This document shows, piece by piece, positions 30,954 to 38,616 of a stretch of 64,000 nt of DNA; within the stretch, counting starts at the first letter, position 1, and the number at the start of each line of letters is the position of its first letter. Made by a program: the position numbers and the translations under genes. Source of the DNA: Streptomyces mirabilis (GTDB taxonomy: Bacteria; Actinomycetota; Actinomycetes; Streptomycetales; Streptomycetaceae). The DNA lies in assembly GCF_039503195.1 (NCBI RefSeq), contig NZ_JBCJKP010000001.1, forward strand, positions 3,286,001-3,350,000. The letters run 5' to 3'. The notes below the pieces were generated by a model. The model was not told where the DNA came from. It was given only the letters and a program-made list of their open reading frames with translations, and did no database searches.

Positions 30954-30990
30954 CGGCGTACGACACCTGCCGCGCTCCAGCGAGGAGGCT

Positions 30991-31036
30991 TGTGAGAAGA
31001 CCCGTGAGAAGACCCGCAAGAAGGCCCGTAAGAAGA
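30991..31036 (+). repeat. 12-bp tandem repeats before the GNAT gene
   Basis: Units of the form GTGAGAAGACCC occur about three and a half times with growing divergence (GTGAGAAGACCC twice, GCAAGAAGGCCC, GTAAGAAG). In the frame of the following gene they would encode a Lys/Arg-rich stretch, but no upstream start codon is visible. Confidence 0.7.
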
Positions 31037-31071
31037 AGATCGCCGCTGGTCACCGGATCTATTCTGCTCCG

Positions 31072-31665
31072 GTGACCAACCAGCCGCTTGAGGGCACTGT
31101 CGTCCGCCTCGTCCGTCTGTCTCCCGACCACGCCGAGGCTCTCTTCCCGTCGGCGTCCGACCCCGAGGTCTGGCGGTGGATGCCCCGGGCACGACCCGAG
31201 ACCGTCGAGCAACTGCGCGAGTGGCTCGGCGAGATGACCGCCGACCCGACGCGGCGCTGCTTCGCCGTGCAGCGCCGTGACGACGGCACCGTGATCGGTT
31301 CGACCAGCATGTACGACCTCGACCTGGCCGAGAGCCGCACCGAGATCGGCGCGACCTGGTTCGACCGTTCCTGCTGGGGCGGCCCCTACAACGTCGAGTC
31401 CAAACTGCTGCTGTTCACCCACGCCTTCGAAGACCTGCGCCTGGCTCGGCTCGCCCTGCGCACCGACAACCTCAACGTGCGGTCCCAGCAGGCCCTGGCC
31501 CGCCTCGGCCTGGTCCACGAAGGAACCCTGCGCAGCCATATGCGCCGCCCGGACGGCACCCGCCGCGACTCCCTGTACTACAGCCTGCTCGCCGACGAAT
31601 GGCCCACCGTCCGCGAGACGCTACGCGCCCGGGTCACCGCCAAAACCACACCCTTGTTGGCCTAG
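31072..31665 (+). CDS. GNAT family acetyltransferase (RimJ/RimL-like)
   Basis: A 197-residue N-acetyltransferase using acetyl-CoA. It has the RimJ/L layout: RLVRLSPDHAEALFP at the start, the IGSTSMYDLDLAESRTEIGATW beta strand, and the late segment RLALRTDNLNVRSQQALARLGLVHEGTLR, which packs near the CoA site. The GTG at 31072 is the first start that begins the domain. The open frame continues upstream without a start codon. The substrate could be a ribosomal-protein N terminus or a small molecule. Confidence 0.87.
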   Translation: MTNQPLEGTVVRLVRLSPDHAEALFPSASDPEVWRWMPRARPETVEQLREWLGEMTADPTRRCFAVQRRDDGTVIGSTSMYDLDLAESRTEIGATWFDRSCWGGPYNVESKLLLFTHAFEDLRLARLALRTDNLNVRSQQALARLGLVHEGTLRSHMRRPDGTRRDSLYYSLLADEWPTVRETLRARVTAKTTPLLA

Positions 31666-32074
31666 AGCGTTGGCCGAGCGCCTACGCGGCATTGCCCCTT
31701 GCGTTGTCGGTCATGGGAGCAAGCTACATAACCACCTAGCGGGCAGCCACCATGTATCCCGTGTGCGCGAGGGGCGTGCGGCCTGTTCGTCTCGCCGGCG
31801 AGCACCGGGCTTCTTCTGTGGGGGCCACATCACCGTGCGCAAGCGCAGCATCTCGACCGCGACGGCACGCGCCACGTACCTGGGGCACACCGTTCCGGGC
31901 TTTGACGCCCATCTGGACCTGCCCGGGCGGGCGGGGACCACCGGCGGGTGCCGGCGGTGCTGAGATTCCCGGAAGGAAACGGCTGACCCCGGGCGCTCGC
32001 CGAAGGCCCGGCCGTTGACGGGGCGGCGAAAAGGTTGGTGTGCGGGGCCGACGGAAGCGGGTAACGTCTTTGTC

Positions 32075-32104
32075 ATGTTCTTCCAGACGCCGATTTACGA
32101 GTGA
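32075..32104 (+). other. Possible nine-codon leader peptide in a gene-poor stretch
   Basis: ATG at 32075 encodes MFFQTPIYE and stops with TGA. TAACGT (32061-32066) lies nine bases before it and could be a -10 hexamer of a leaderless transcript. It is about 95 bases upstream of the next small gene. The rest of the 534-base stretch 31666-32199 shows no supported gene. Speculative. Confidence 0.2.
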
Positions 32105-32199
32105 GAGCGTGATGGGCCCCTGCTGACGTCCTTCGACGTCGCCGCCCGTCCTCCACCGATGAATCCGTAGATCACTTCAAATCATCACCGGGAGAACCC

Positions 32200-32415
32200 G
32201 TGACCGTGAGCAAGAACATCAACAACCCCGTGGGCATGGGCGGCGGCCAGCGCAAGAAGCTGTCCCGCGCCGAACGGCAGAACAACGGTCCGTACCGCAA
32301 CCTCGACCGCCAGGGTGCGGCCGACCAGAAGGCGGAGCTGGTGCGCAAGATGCGCGAGAAGACAGGCGCAGCTGAGGGCGCCGGGCAGGCGGGCGACAAC
32401 ACCGCACAGAGCTGA
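32200..32415 (+). CDS. Small conserved Streptomyces protein (DUF6243-like)
   Basis: A 71-residue basic protein with the segment GMGGGQRKKLSRAERQNNGPYRNLDRQGAADQKAELVRKMREK, which I recognise as typical of short Streptomyces proteins named DUF6243. There is no signal peptide or membrane span. The GTG at 32200 has GGGAG about eight bases upstream. A strong hairpin terminator follows, so it is probably monocistronic. The function is unknown. Confidence 0.8.
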   Translation: MTVSKNINNPVGMGGGQRKKLSRAERQNNGPYRNLDRQGAADQKAELVRKMREKTGAAEGAGQAGDNTAQS

Positions 32416-32447
32416 CGCACCGCCGCCGCAGGGCGGCACCGCACGGG

Positions 32448-32484
32448 GCAGGGCCCGGACCGCGACGCGCGGTCCGGGCCCTGC
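32448..32484 (+). terminator. Terminator after the DUF6243-like gene
   Basis: A perfect 17-bp stem (GCAGGGCCCGGACCGCG and complement) with an ACG loop starts 33 bases past the stop. Confidence 0.88.
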
Positions 32485-32729
32485 TGCCGTATCGGGGCCC
32501 TGCTGCCGTAGCGGGCGCGGTCGGTCCCGCTCCGCTCCCGGCCGACCACCCGCGTCTCAGCTGACCACCCGGGGCGGCCGCAGATTCGGCAGCCCCGTCA
32601 CCGCCACCACCCCGAGCTGCACCAGCAGCTCAGCGCGTTCCCCGTGCCCAGCCCGGGCGACACCGCAGCCAAAATCTGCGCCCGGGACCGTCGAACGTCA
32701 CACATGTCCTTGTGGCAGCCTTTCCGGCA

Positions 32730-32940
32730 CGTCTTGCCGGTGCCGTCCAGAGCGTCTTGGCCGTCATGCCGGATGCCGGGCTCGCGCCGGCGGTCGCGCA
32801 GGATCTTCCAGTGCTTCATGCGGGCGAAGACATGCTCGGCACGGGCGCGGACTTGCTCGTGCGAGCGGTTGTGCGCCTCTTTCCAGGCCGCGAGCTCGGC
32901 TTTACCTCTTTCACGGCGGTGAGGGGTGAGGAGCCCGACG
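32730..32940 (-). pseudogene. IS5-family transposase C-terminal remnant
   Basis: On the minus strand a frame without a start reads VVGLLTPHRRERGKAELAAWKEAHNRSHEQVRARAEHVFARMKHWKILRD. The HxQVRARAEHVFARMKxWKILRD end is the signature of IS5-type DDE transposases and includes the final catalytic Glu region. The usual C terminus after KILRDCR is lost and the frame closes upstream at 32975. No terminal inverted repeats are evident. It is a dead fragment between a small gene and glnA2. Confidence 0.75.
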
Positions 32941-33056
32941 ACGTCAGTAGCGACGCGCCGTAGGCCTACGCCTCACCAAGAGCCAGCGGGACCGACGGCC
33001 CAGGCCGGCTCATTTCTCTCACCACGGCCCGCACACGGCCCTGGGCCGCGGAACGG

Positions 33057-33092
33057 CTCCGGGGAGACAACCTTGCGGCCGTCTCCCCGGAG
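33057..33092 (-). terminator. Stem-loop after the glutamine-synthetase-like gene
   Basis: CTCCGGGGAGAC pairs with GTCTCCCCGGAG around a 12-base loop, 35 bases beyond the gene's stop. Confidence 0.8.
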
Positions 33093-33126
33093 ACTCTTGG
33101 ATCAGCGATATCGCTCTGCCCCGCGC

Positions 33127-34488
33127 CTACAGCACCGGCAGGTTCTTGCGGAGCTCGAAGGCGGTGACCTCGGAGCGGTACTCCTCCCACTCCGACTTCT
33201 TGTTGCGCAGGAAGAAGTCGAAGACGTGTTCGCCGAGGGTCTCGGCGACCAGTTCGCTGCGCTGCATGAGGGTGAGGGCCTCGCCGAGGTTCTGGGGCAG
33301 GGGCTCGATGCCCATCGCGCGGCGCTCGGCGTCGGAGAGGGCCCAGACGTCGTCGTCGGCGCCGGGCGGGAGCTCGTAGCCCTCCTCGATGCCCTTCAGG
33401 CCGGCGGCCAGGAGCAGGGCGTAGGCCAGGTACGGGTTCGCGCCCGAGTCGATGGAGCGGACCTCGACGCGTGCCGAGCCGGTCTTGCCGGGCTTGTACA
33501 TCGGGACGCGGACGAGCGCGGAGCGGTTGTTGTGGCCCCAGCAGATGTACGAGGGGGCCTCGCCGCCGGCGCCCGCGGTGCGCTCCGAGCCGCCCCAGAT
33601 GCGCTTGTAGGAGTTGACCCACTGGTTGGTGACGGCGGAGATCTCCGCCGCGTGCTTCAGCAGGCCCGCGATGAAGGAGCGGCCGACCTTCGACAGCTGG
33701 TACTCCGAGCCCGACTCGTAGAACGCGTTGCGGTCGCCCTCGAAGAGGGAGAGGTGCGTGTGCATGCCGGAGCCGGGGTGCTCGGAGAAGGGCTTGGGCA
33801 TGAACGTCGCCTGGACGCCCTGCTCCAGCGCGACCTGCTTCATGACCAGGCGGAACGTCATGATGTTGTCGGCCGTGGAGAGCGCGTCGGCGTAGCGCAG
33901 GTCGATCTCCTGCTGGCCGGGGGCGCCCTCGTGGTGGGAGAACTCGACCGAGATGCCCATCGACTCCAGCATGGTGATCGCCTGGCGGCGGAAGTCCATG
34001 CCGACGTTCTGCGGGGTGTGGTCGAAGTAGCCGGAGTTGTCGGCCGGGGTCGGGCGCGAGCCGTCCAGCGGGCGGTCCTTCAGCAGGAAGAACTCGATCT
34101 CCGGGTGGGTGTAGAAGGTGAAGCCCAGGTCGGAGGTCTTCGCGAGGGCGCGCTTGAGGACGTAGCGCGGGTCCGCGAAGGACGGGGAGCCGTCCGGCAT
34201 CAGGATGTCGCAGAACATGCGGGCCGTGCCGGGGGCCTCCGCGCGCCACGGCAGCACCTGGAACGTCGACGGGTCCGGCTTGGCGATCATGTCGGACTCG
34301 TATACACGGGCGAAGCCCTCGATGGCCGAGCCGTCGAAGCCGATGCCCTCGTCGAAGGCCTGCTCCAGCTCGGCCGGAGCCACGGCTACCGACTTGAGGA
34401 AGCCCAGCACGTCCGTGAACCACAGCCGAACGAACCGGATGTCCCGCTCCTCCAGTGTCCGGAGCACGAACTCCTGCTGCTTGTCCAT
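33127..34488 (-). CDS. glnA2: Glutamine synthetase-like enzyme (GlnA2 type)
   Basis: A 453-residue class-I glutamine synthetase-fold ligase. Recognisable segments are MDKQQEFVLRTLEERDIRFVRLWFTD, FDGSAIEGFARVYESDM, GSGMHTHLSLFEG and ICWGHNNRSALVRVP. The adenylylation motif around a C-terminal Tyr (NLYxLPPE type) is replaced by GYELPPGADDD, so GlnE control is not expected. Its size and sequence style fit Streptomyces GlnA2, which is reported to gamma-glutamylate polyamines rather than ammonium. The ATG at 34488 follows GGAAG; a longer open frame upstream is not part of the domain. Confidence 0.85.
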   Translation of the reverse strand: MDKQQEFVLRTLEERDIRFVRLWFTDVLGFLKSVAVAPAELEQAFDEGIGFDGSAIEGFARVYESDMIAKPDPSTFQVLPWRAEAPGTARMFCDILMPDGSPSFADPRYVLKRALAKTSDLGFTFYTHPEIEFFLLKDRPLDGSRPTPADNSGYFDHTPQNVGMDFRRQAITMLESMGISVEFSHHEGAPGQQEIDLRYADALSTADNIMTFRLVMKQVALEQGVQATFMPKPFSEHPGSGMHTHLSLFEGDRNAFYESGSEYQLSKVGRSFIAGLLKHAAEISAVTNQWVNSYKRIWGGSERTAGAGGEAPSYICWGHNNRSALVRVPMYKPGKTGSARVEVRSIDSGANPYLAYALLLAAGLKGIEEGYELPPGADDDVWALSDAERRAMGIEPLPQNLGEALTLMQRSELVAETLGEHVFDFFLRNKKSEWEEYRSEVTAFELRKNLPVL

Positions 34489-34725
34489 CTTCCGCTTCCA
34501 CCCATCCTTGCTGGTCAGGCCGCCTGCTCCCACGCCTCGGGGACGGTCGGGGCACCTGAGCATCCCACCACAACACCATTTCGTGCGCGTTGCGGACCAT
34601 GATCGCCCGGGCGACCGCGGTCTGAACGCCTCGCGTACGGCAGGTGTCCTGCTCTGGTGCCCATACTGCCTGCTCATCCGCCTGTCTGTAATGGCCGACC
34701 CCCAGACTCTCTCCTCATGAGCTTT

Positions 34726-34748
34726 AATTTGCATCTTAGATGCAAGTT
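34726..34748. promoter_or_regulatory. hmp: NsrR binding site upstream of hmp
   Basis: An 11-1-11 inverted repeat with arms AATTTGCATCT and AGATGCAAGTT (10 of 11 positions complementary) fits the Streptomyces NsrR operator. It lies about 90 bases before the flavohemoglobin start. The other half of the 349-base gap serves as upstream region of glnA2 and shows nothing further. Confidence 0.8.
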
Positions 34749-34837
34749 TTATTACTGTGCGGGGCAGAAACGGGGATCGCAACCCCCCTTCCTTCCCAGG
34801 CACTTGACGTTCCGCCCCAGGCACTTGAGGAGTCCCC

Positions 34838-36028
34838 ATGCTGTCCGAGCCGTCCGCCGCCACGGTGCGCGCCACCCTCCCCGCCGTCGGCGCCGCCATC
34901 GGCGAGATCGCCGACCGCTTCTACGAAAGGCTTTTCGCCGCCCACCCGGAACTGCTCCGGGACCTCTTCAACCGCGGCAACCAGGCCTCCGGCACCCAGC
35001 GCCGGGCCCTCGCGGGATCCATCGCGGCCTTCGCCACCCACCTCGTCGAGCGGCCGGACGAGCGCCCCGACGTGCTGCTGAACCGCATCGCGCACAAACA
35101 CGCCTCCCTGGGGATCGCCCCCGAGCAGTACGCGACCGTGCGCGAGCACCTCTTCGCGGCGATCGCCGAGGTCCTCGGCGACGCGGTCACGCCCGAGGTC
35201 GAGGCCGCCTGGGACGAGGTCTACTGGCTGATGGCGAACTCCCTCATCGCCATCGAGCGGCGGCTGTACGCACAGCACGGCGACGGGAGGGGCGGGTGGC
35301 GGCCCTGGGAGGTCGTGGAACGCGTCGAGGAGACCGCCGACGTCGCCACCTTCCGGCTGCGCCCGGCCGACGGGGGGCCGCTGCCGGACTTCCGGGCGGG
35401 CCAGTACGTGTCCGTACGCGTCGAGCTGCCGGACGGCGCCCACCAGATACGGCAGTACAGCCTCTCCAGCGCCCCCGGCTCCCCGGTACGGCAGATCGGC
35501 GTCAAGCGGGTGCACGGCGAGGCCTCGGGCCCCGACGGCGAGGTGTCCAACCACCTCCACACGCGTGTGCACGTCGGCAGCACGATCGAGCTCTCCGCGC
35601 CGTACGGCGATCTGGTGCTCGACGACACGGAGGCGCCGGTGCTGCTCGCCTCCGCCGGCATCGGCGTCACCCCGATGATCGCGATGCTGGAACAGCTCGC
35701 GCTCACCGGACACCACGCCCCCGTCACGGTCGTCCACGCCGATGGCTCCCCCGCCGACCACGCGCTGCGCGCCGACCACGAGGCGTACGCGGCGAAGCTC
35801 GCGGACGCCGCCGTCCACTTCTGGTACGAGCAGGACGCCGAGGGCGCCGGCCGCCCCGGACGCGCGGACCTCTCCTCCGTGGCCGTCGCGTCGGGCACGC
35901 GCGCGTACCTGTGCGGGCCGCTGCCCTTCATGCGGGCGGTGCGGGGACAACTCATCGACAAGGGGGTGGCTCCGGCCGACATTCACTACGAGGTGTTCGG
36001 GCCGGATCTCTGGCTTGCGCAGGGCTGA
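34838..36028 (+). CDS. hmp: Flavohemoglobin nitric oxide dioxygenase
   Basis: A 396-residue cytoplasmic enzyme that oxidises NO to nitrate with NAD(P)H and O2. The globin domain (about 1-135) has the B10 Tyr in DRFYERLF, Gln in the distal pocket (GTQRRAL) and the proximal His in IAHKHASLGI. The reductase half has the FAD motif RQYSLSSAPGS (about 205) and the NAD motif LASAGIGVTPM (about 270), and ends EVFGPDLWL. TTGAGGAG precedes the ATG. nsrR is the convergent next gene, and an NsrR palindrome lies in the promoter, so NO induction is likely. Confidence 0.94.
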   Translation: MLSEPSAATVRATLPAVGAAIGEIADRFYERLFAAHPELLRDLFNRGNQASGTQRRALAGSIAAFATHLVERPDERPDVLLNRIAHKHASLGIAPEQYATVREHLFAAIAEVLGDAVTPEVEAAWDEVYWLMANSLIAIERRLYAQHGDGRGGWRPWEVVERVEETADVATFRLRPADGGPLPDFRAGQYVSVRVELPDGAHQIRQYSLSSAPGSPVRQIGVKRVHGEASGPDGEVSNHLHTRVHVGSTIELSAPYGDLVLDDTEAPVLLASAGIGVTPMIAMLEQLALTGHHAPVTVVHADGSPADHALRADHEAYAAKLADAAVHFWYEQDAEGAGRPGRADLSSVAVASGTRAYLCGPLPFMRAVRGQLIDKGVAPADIHYEVFGPDLWLAQG

Positions 36029-36030
36029 GG

Positions 36031-36147
36031 CGGATGACGGATGACGGATGACAAATGACGGATGACGGATGGCAGACGGCAGATAGCGGGCGGTGGACCT
36101 CAGATATCAGACGTCAGCTGACAGATGACAGATGACAGATGACAGAT
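36031..36147. repeat. 7-bp tandem repeats between hmp and nsrR
   Basis: Two blocks fill the 130-base convergent gap. GGATGAC units, some with a base change, occur about six times at 36031-36072. AGATGAC/GACAGAT units occur about four times at 36115-36147. Confidence 0.85.
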
Positions 36148-36158
36148 TTCGTCAGGTG

Positions 36159-36620
36159 TCAGTCGCCATCGGATGCCAGACCCGAGGTCGGCCTGCCGGA
36201 GATCCCCAGCAGCAGCGGCCCCGTAGGCGCGGCGACCACGTCCGCCACCGTCAGCGGGTCCAGCGAGGCGAAGAACGCCTCCTGAGCCCGCCGCAGCGCA
36301 CCCCGCAGTCGGCAGCCGGTGTGGAGCGGGCAGGGCGCGGCCCCCTCACAGTCGACCACGTCACCGTCGCCCTCGAAGGTGCGGACGATCGCGCCGACCG
36401 AGGCCGTACGCCCCGCTTCGGTGAGGCCGAGGCCGCCGCCGCGGCCGCGGCGGGCCGCGAGCAGTCCGAGGTGCTGGAGTTCGGCGACGACCTTCGCGGC
36501 ATGGGTATAGGGGACGTCCATGTCCGCGGCGACCTCGCGGGTGGTGGGGGTCGACCCGTCGGCGACGGCGAGCCGCATCAGGACACGCAGGGCCAGATCG
36601 GTGGAGCGCAGCAGCCTCAT
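36159..36620 (-). CDS. nsrR: NO-sensing Rrf2 family repressor NsrR
   Basis: A 153-residue iron-sulfur transcription factor. The winged helix is MRLLRSTDLALRVLMRLAVADGSTPTTREVAADMDVPYTHAAKVVAELQ. The three cluster Cys are residues 91, 97 and 103 (CEGAAPC, then HTGC), the C-X5-C-X5-C spacing of Streptomyces NsrR, which holds a [4Fe-4S] cluster destroyed by NO. The ATG at 36620 is chosen; nine more in-frame codons lie upstream. Its promoter has a half-conserved NsrR site (36636-36658), so it probably represses itself as well as hmp. Confidence 0.93.
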   Translation of the reverse strand: MRLLRSTDLALRVLMRLAVADGSTPTTREVAADMDVPYTHAAKVVAELQHLGLLAARRGRGGGLGLTEAGRTASVGAIVRTFEGDGDVVDCEGAAPCPLHTGCRLRGALRRAQEAFFASLDPLTVADVVAAPTGPLLLGISGRPTSGLASDGD

Positions 36621-36635
36621 GCCGCCAGCGTAGTT

Positions 36636-36658
36636 AATACGCATCTGCCGCTCAAATT
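36636..36658. promoter_or_regulatory. nsrR: Candidate NsrR autoregulatory site
   Basis: The left arm AATACGCATCT closely matches the left arm of the hmp site (AATTTGCATCT). The right arm is poorly conserved apart from AAATT. It lies 16 bases upstream of the nsrR start. Confidence 0.5.
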
Positions 36659-36813
36659 ATCCACGGATCATCCGAACAGCACCGCCTCCCACCTTTGCGG
36701 GGCTGCGCCACAGGGTGTCTCCTTTGGACATTCTGTGACCTCCCTTCGTACTGAGCACCCTCGTCCCATTACGATCAGCGGACCCGACCGTCCCATCCCC
36801 ATAAGGACTCGCC

Positions 36814-37482
36814 ATGGGTTCCGCCAAGAACACCACCTCCGCGCAGCGCAAGGCGCGCATAGAAGAGATGCGCAAGGCCGAGCGTGCCCGGGAGCGTCGT
36901 AACCGGATCCTCACGATCACGGCCAGCACGGTCATAGTTGCCGGTCTTGTCGTCGGCGGTGTCGTCCTGGTCAAGTCGCAGTCCGACGGCAGCAGCACCT
37001 CGGCGAGCGACTCGAAGGGTGGCTCGGGGCACTTCGTCACGGGCAAGGACGGCGTGGAGACCTGGTCGGGGACGCTGTCCCGCAACCACGTCACCAAGAC
37101 CGTGAAGTACCCGATGGAGCCCCCGGTCGGCGGCAACCACAACCCGGTATGGATGAACTGCAACGGCGACGTCTACGGCAAGGCGATCAACAACATGAAC
37201 GCCGTGCACTCGCTGGAGCACGGCGCGGTGTGGGTGACGTACAACAGCAAGGCCTCCGACGCCGACGTGAAGGCGCTCGAAGCGAAGGTCAAGAAGACGC
37301 CGTACACCCTGATGAGCCCCGTCGAGGACCAGAAGGACCCGATCATGCTGAGCGCGTGGGGCAAGCAGCGCACGGTGACGAGCGCGAGCGACCCGAACGT
37401 CGACAAGTTCTTCTCGGAGTTCGTGCAGGGCAAGCAGACGCCCGAGCCGGGCGCCGCCTGCACCAACGGCCTGTCGCAGTGA
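36814..37482 (+). CDS. DUF3105 membrane-anchored protein
   Basis: A 222-residue protein with a charged cytoplasmic N terminus (RKARIEEMRKAERARERRNR), one membrane span (ILTITASTVIVAGLVVGGVVLV) and an outward domain of the DUF3105 type: YPMEPPVGGNHNPVWMNC, then NAVHSLEHGAVWVTY, then LMSPVEDQKDPIMLSAWGKQ. The conserved His and Cys residues suggest metal binding, possibly copper, but the function is unproven. ATAAGGAC precedes the ATG. It overlaps the DUF305 gene by a GTGA junction. Confidence 0.88.
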   Translation: MGSAKNTTSAQRKARIEEMRKAERARERRNRILTITASTVIVAGLVVGGVVLVKSQSDGSSTSASDSKGGSGHFVTGKDGVETWSGTLSRNHVTKTVKYPMEPPVGGNHNPVWMNCNGDVYGKAINNMNAVHSLEHGAVWVTYNSKASDADVKALEAKVKKTPYTLMSPVEDQKDPIMLSAWGKQRTVTSASDPNVDKFFSEFVQGKQTPEPGAACTNGLSQ

Positions 37483-38120
37483 GCCAGATGCGCCAGGTGG
37501 GCTGGATCGCGGGGACCACGGCGGCGGTGCTGGTGGCCGCCGGGGCGATCACGTACGCGGTCGCCGAGAGCGACGGCTCGGGGTCCTCGGGGACGAAGGT
37601 GCCGCCGGCCGACTCGGCGGACGCGGGTTTCGCGCGGGACATGGCGGTCCATCACCAGCAGGCCGTCGAGATGTCGTACATCGTGCGCGACCGTACGGAC
37701 AACGTGGAGGTACGGCGGCTCGCGTACGACATCGCGCAGACGCAGGCCAATCAGCGCGGCATGCTGCTGGGCTGGCTCGACCTGTGGGAGCTGCCGAAGG
37801 TGTCGGCGGACGCGCCCATGACGTGGATGGGCATGGGCGACATGGCGTCCGGCAAGGACGGCGCGCTGATGCCCGGCATGGCGACCAACACCGAGATGAA
37901 GAAGCTGAACACGCTGAACGGCAAGCAGGCGGAGGTCTTCTACCTGCAGTTGATGACCGACCACCACAAGGGCGGCATCCACATGGCCGAGGGCTGCGTC
38001 GCGAAGTGCACGGTCGGCGTGGAGAAGAAGCTCGCGCAGGGCATGGTCGACGCGCAGCAGTCGGAGATCCAGCTGATGGCGGACATGCTCAAGGAGCGGG
38101 GCACGAAGGCCCGCGACTAG
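37479..38120 (+). CDS. DUF305 family protein
   Basis: A 213-residue exported or anchored protein with an N-terminal hydrophobic helix (VGWIAGTTAAVLVAAGAITYAVA) and a DUF305 four-helix, ferritin-like domain. It is rich in paired His and Met: DMAVHHQQAVEMS, MTWMGMGDMASG, LMTDHHKGGIHMAE. The GTG at 37479 overlaps the DUF3105 stop, so translation is coupled; an ATG at 37488 is the alternative. The Met/His-rich pattern and the partner DUF3105 fit a periplasmic-side metal-handling role, perhaps copper. This is inference. Confidence 0.87.
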   Translation: MSQMRQVGWIAGTTAAVLVAAGAITYAVAESDGSGSSGTKVPPADSADAGFARDMAVHHQQAVEMSYIVRDRTDNVEVRRLAYDIAQTQANQRGMLLGWLDLWELPKVSADAPMTWMGMGDMASGKDGALMPGMATNTEMKKLNTLNGKQAEVFYLQLMTDHHKGGIHMAEGCVAKCTVGVEKKLAQGMVDAQQSEIQLMADMLKERGTKARD

Positions 38121-38155
38121 GCCGAGGACGGCCAGGGGTGAGCGGCTGTGCGTGA

Positions 38156-38186
38156 ACGGGTCCGGGGTGTCGAACCCCGGGCCCGT
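38156..38186 (+). terminator. Stem-loop after the DUF305 gene
   Basis: ACGGGTCCGGGGT pairs with ACCCCGGGCCCGT with one G-T pair and a short loop, 36 bases past the stop. The rest of the 496-base gap to the protease gene holds no gene or site I can support. Confidence 0.75.
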
Positions 38187-38616
38187 CCGTCTCTCCCGCC
38201 GGGTGACCGACCACGCCGGTCAGCCGGGTGCGGGTGGGCGTGGCCACAGCGGTGGGACTCTTCGGACTCCGGCCGCCTCAAAGCCCCTGCGCGCCCCGGG
38301 CCGCGAAGCGCTTACCGTCGCCGGGACGAATCATGAACCCGCCGATGTCGCAATACGCTCACAGAAGTTGGGAACCCCTTTACAAGGAAACGAGGGATAT
38401 CCCTACATCCGGGGCGAGGGTGACGTCATACCGTCCCAAACACCCTTCATTCGCGGCCACTTGGTGTTTCCTTGGCCTTCTCATTCCCCTGGCATGAACG
38501 GTTCATCGCCAGAGTGACCCCCAGCGTGATCCATTCCGTGCGTCCTCAATTCCGGCACACGGTTTCGAACATCACGAACGACCACACATGCGACGAACCG
38601 CATCGCAGGGGGTTTT

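Noticed and set aside
31670..31963. 97-residue plus-strand frame ending GGCRRC
   Set aside because: No ribosome site, no recognisable family and in-frame composition like non-coding sequence; it could be a remnant but I cannot support it.
38156..38186. tRNA-like T-arm on the minus strand (CGGGG TTCGACA CCCCG)
   Set aside because: No D arm, anticodon arm or acceptor stem is found; the acceptor-like strands pair directly beside the T arm, so it is better read as a terminator hairpin.
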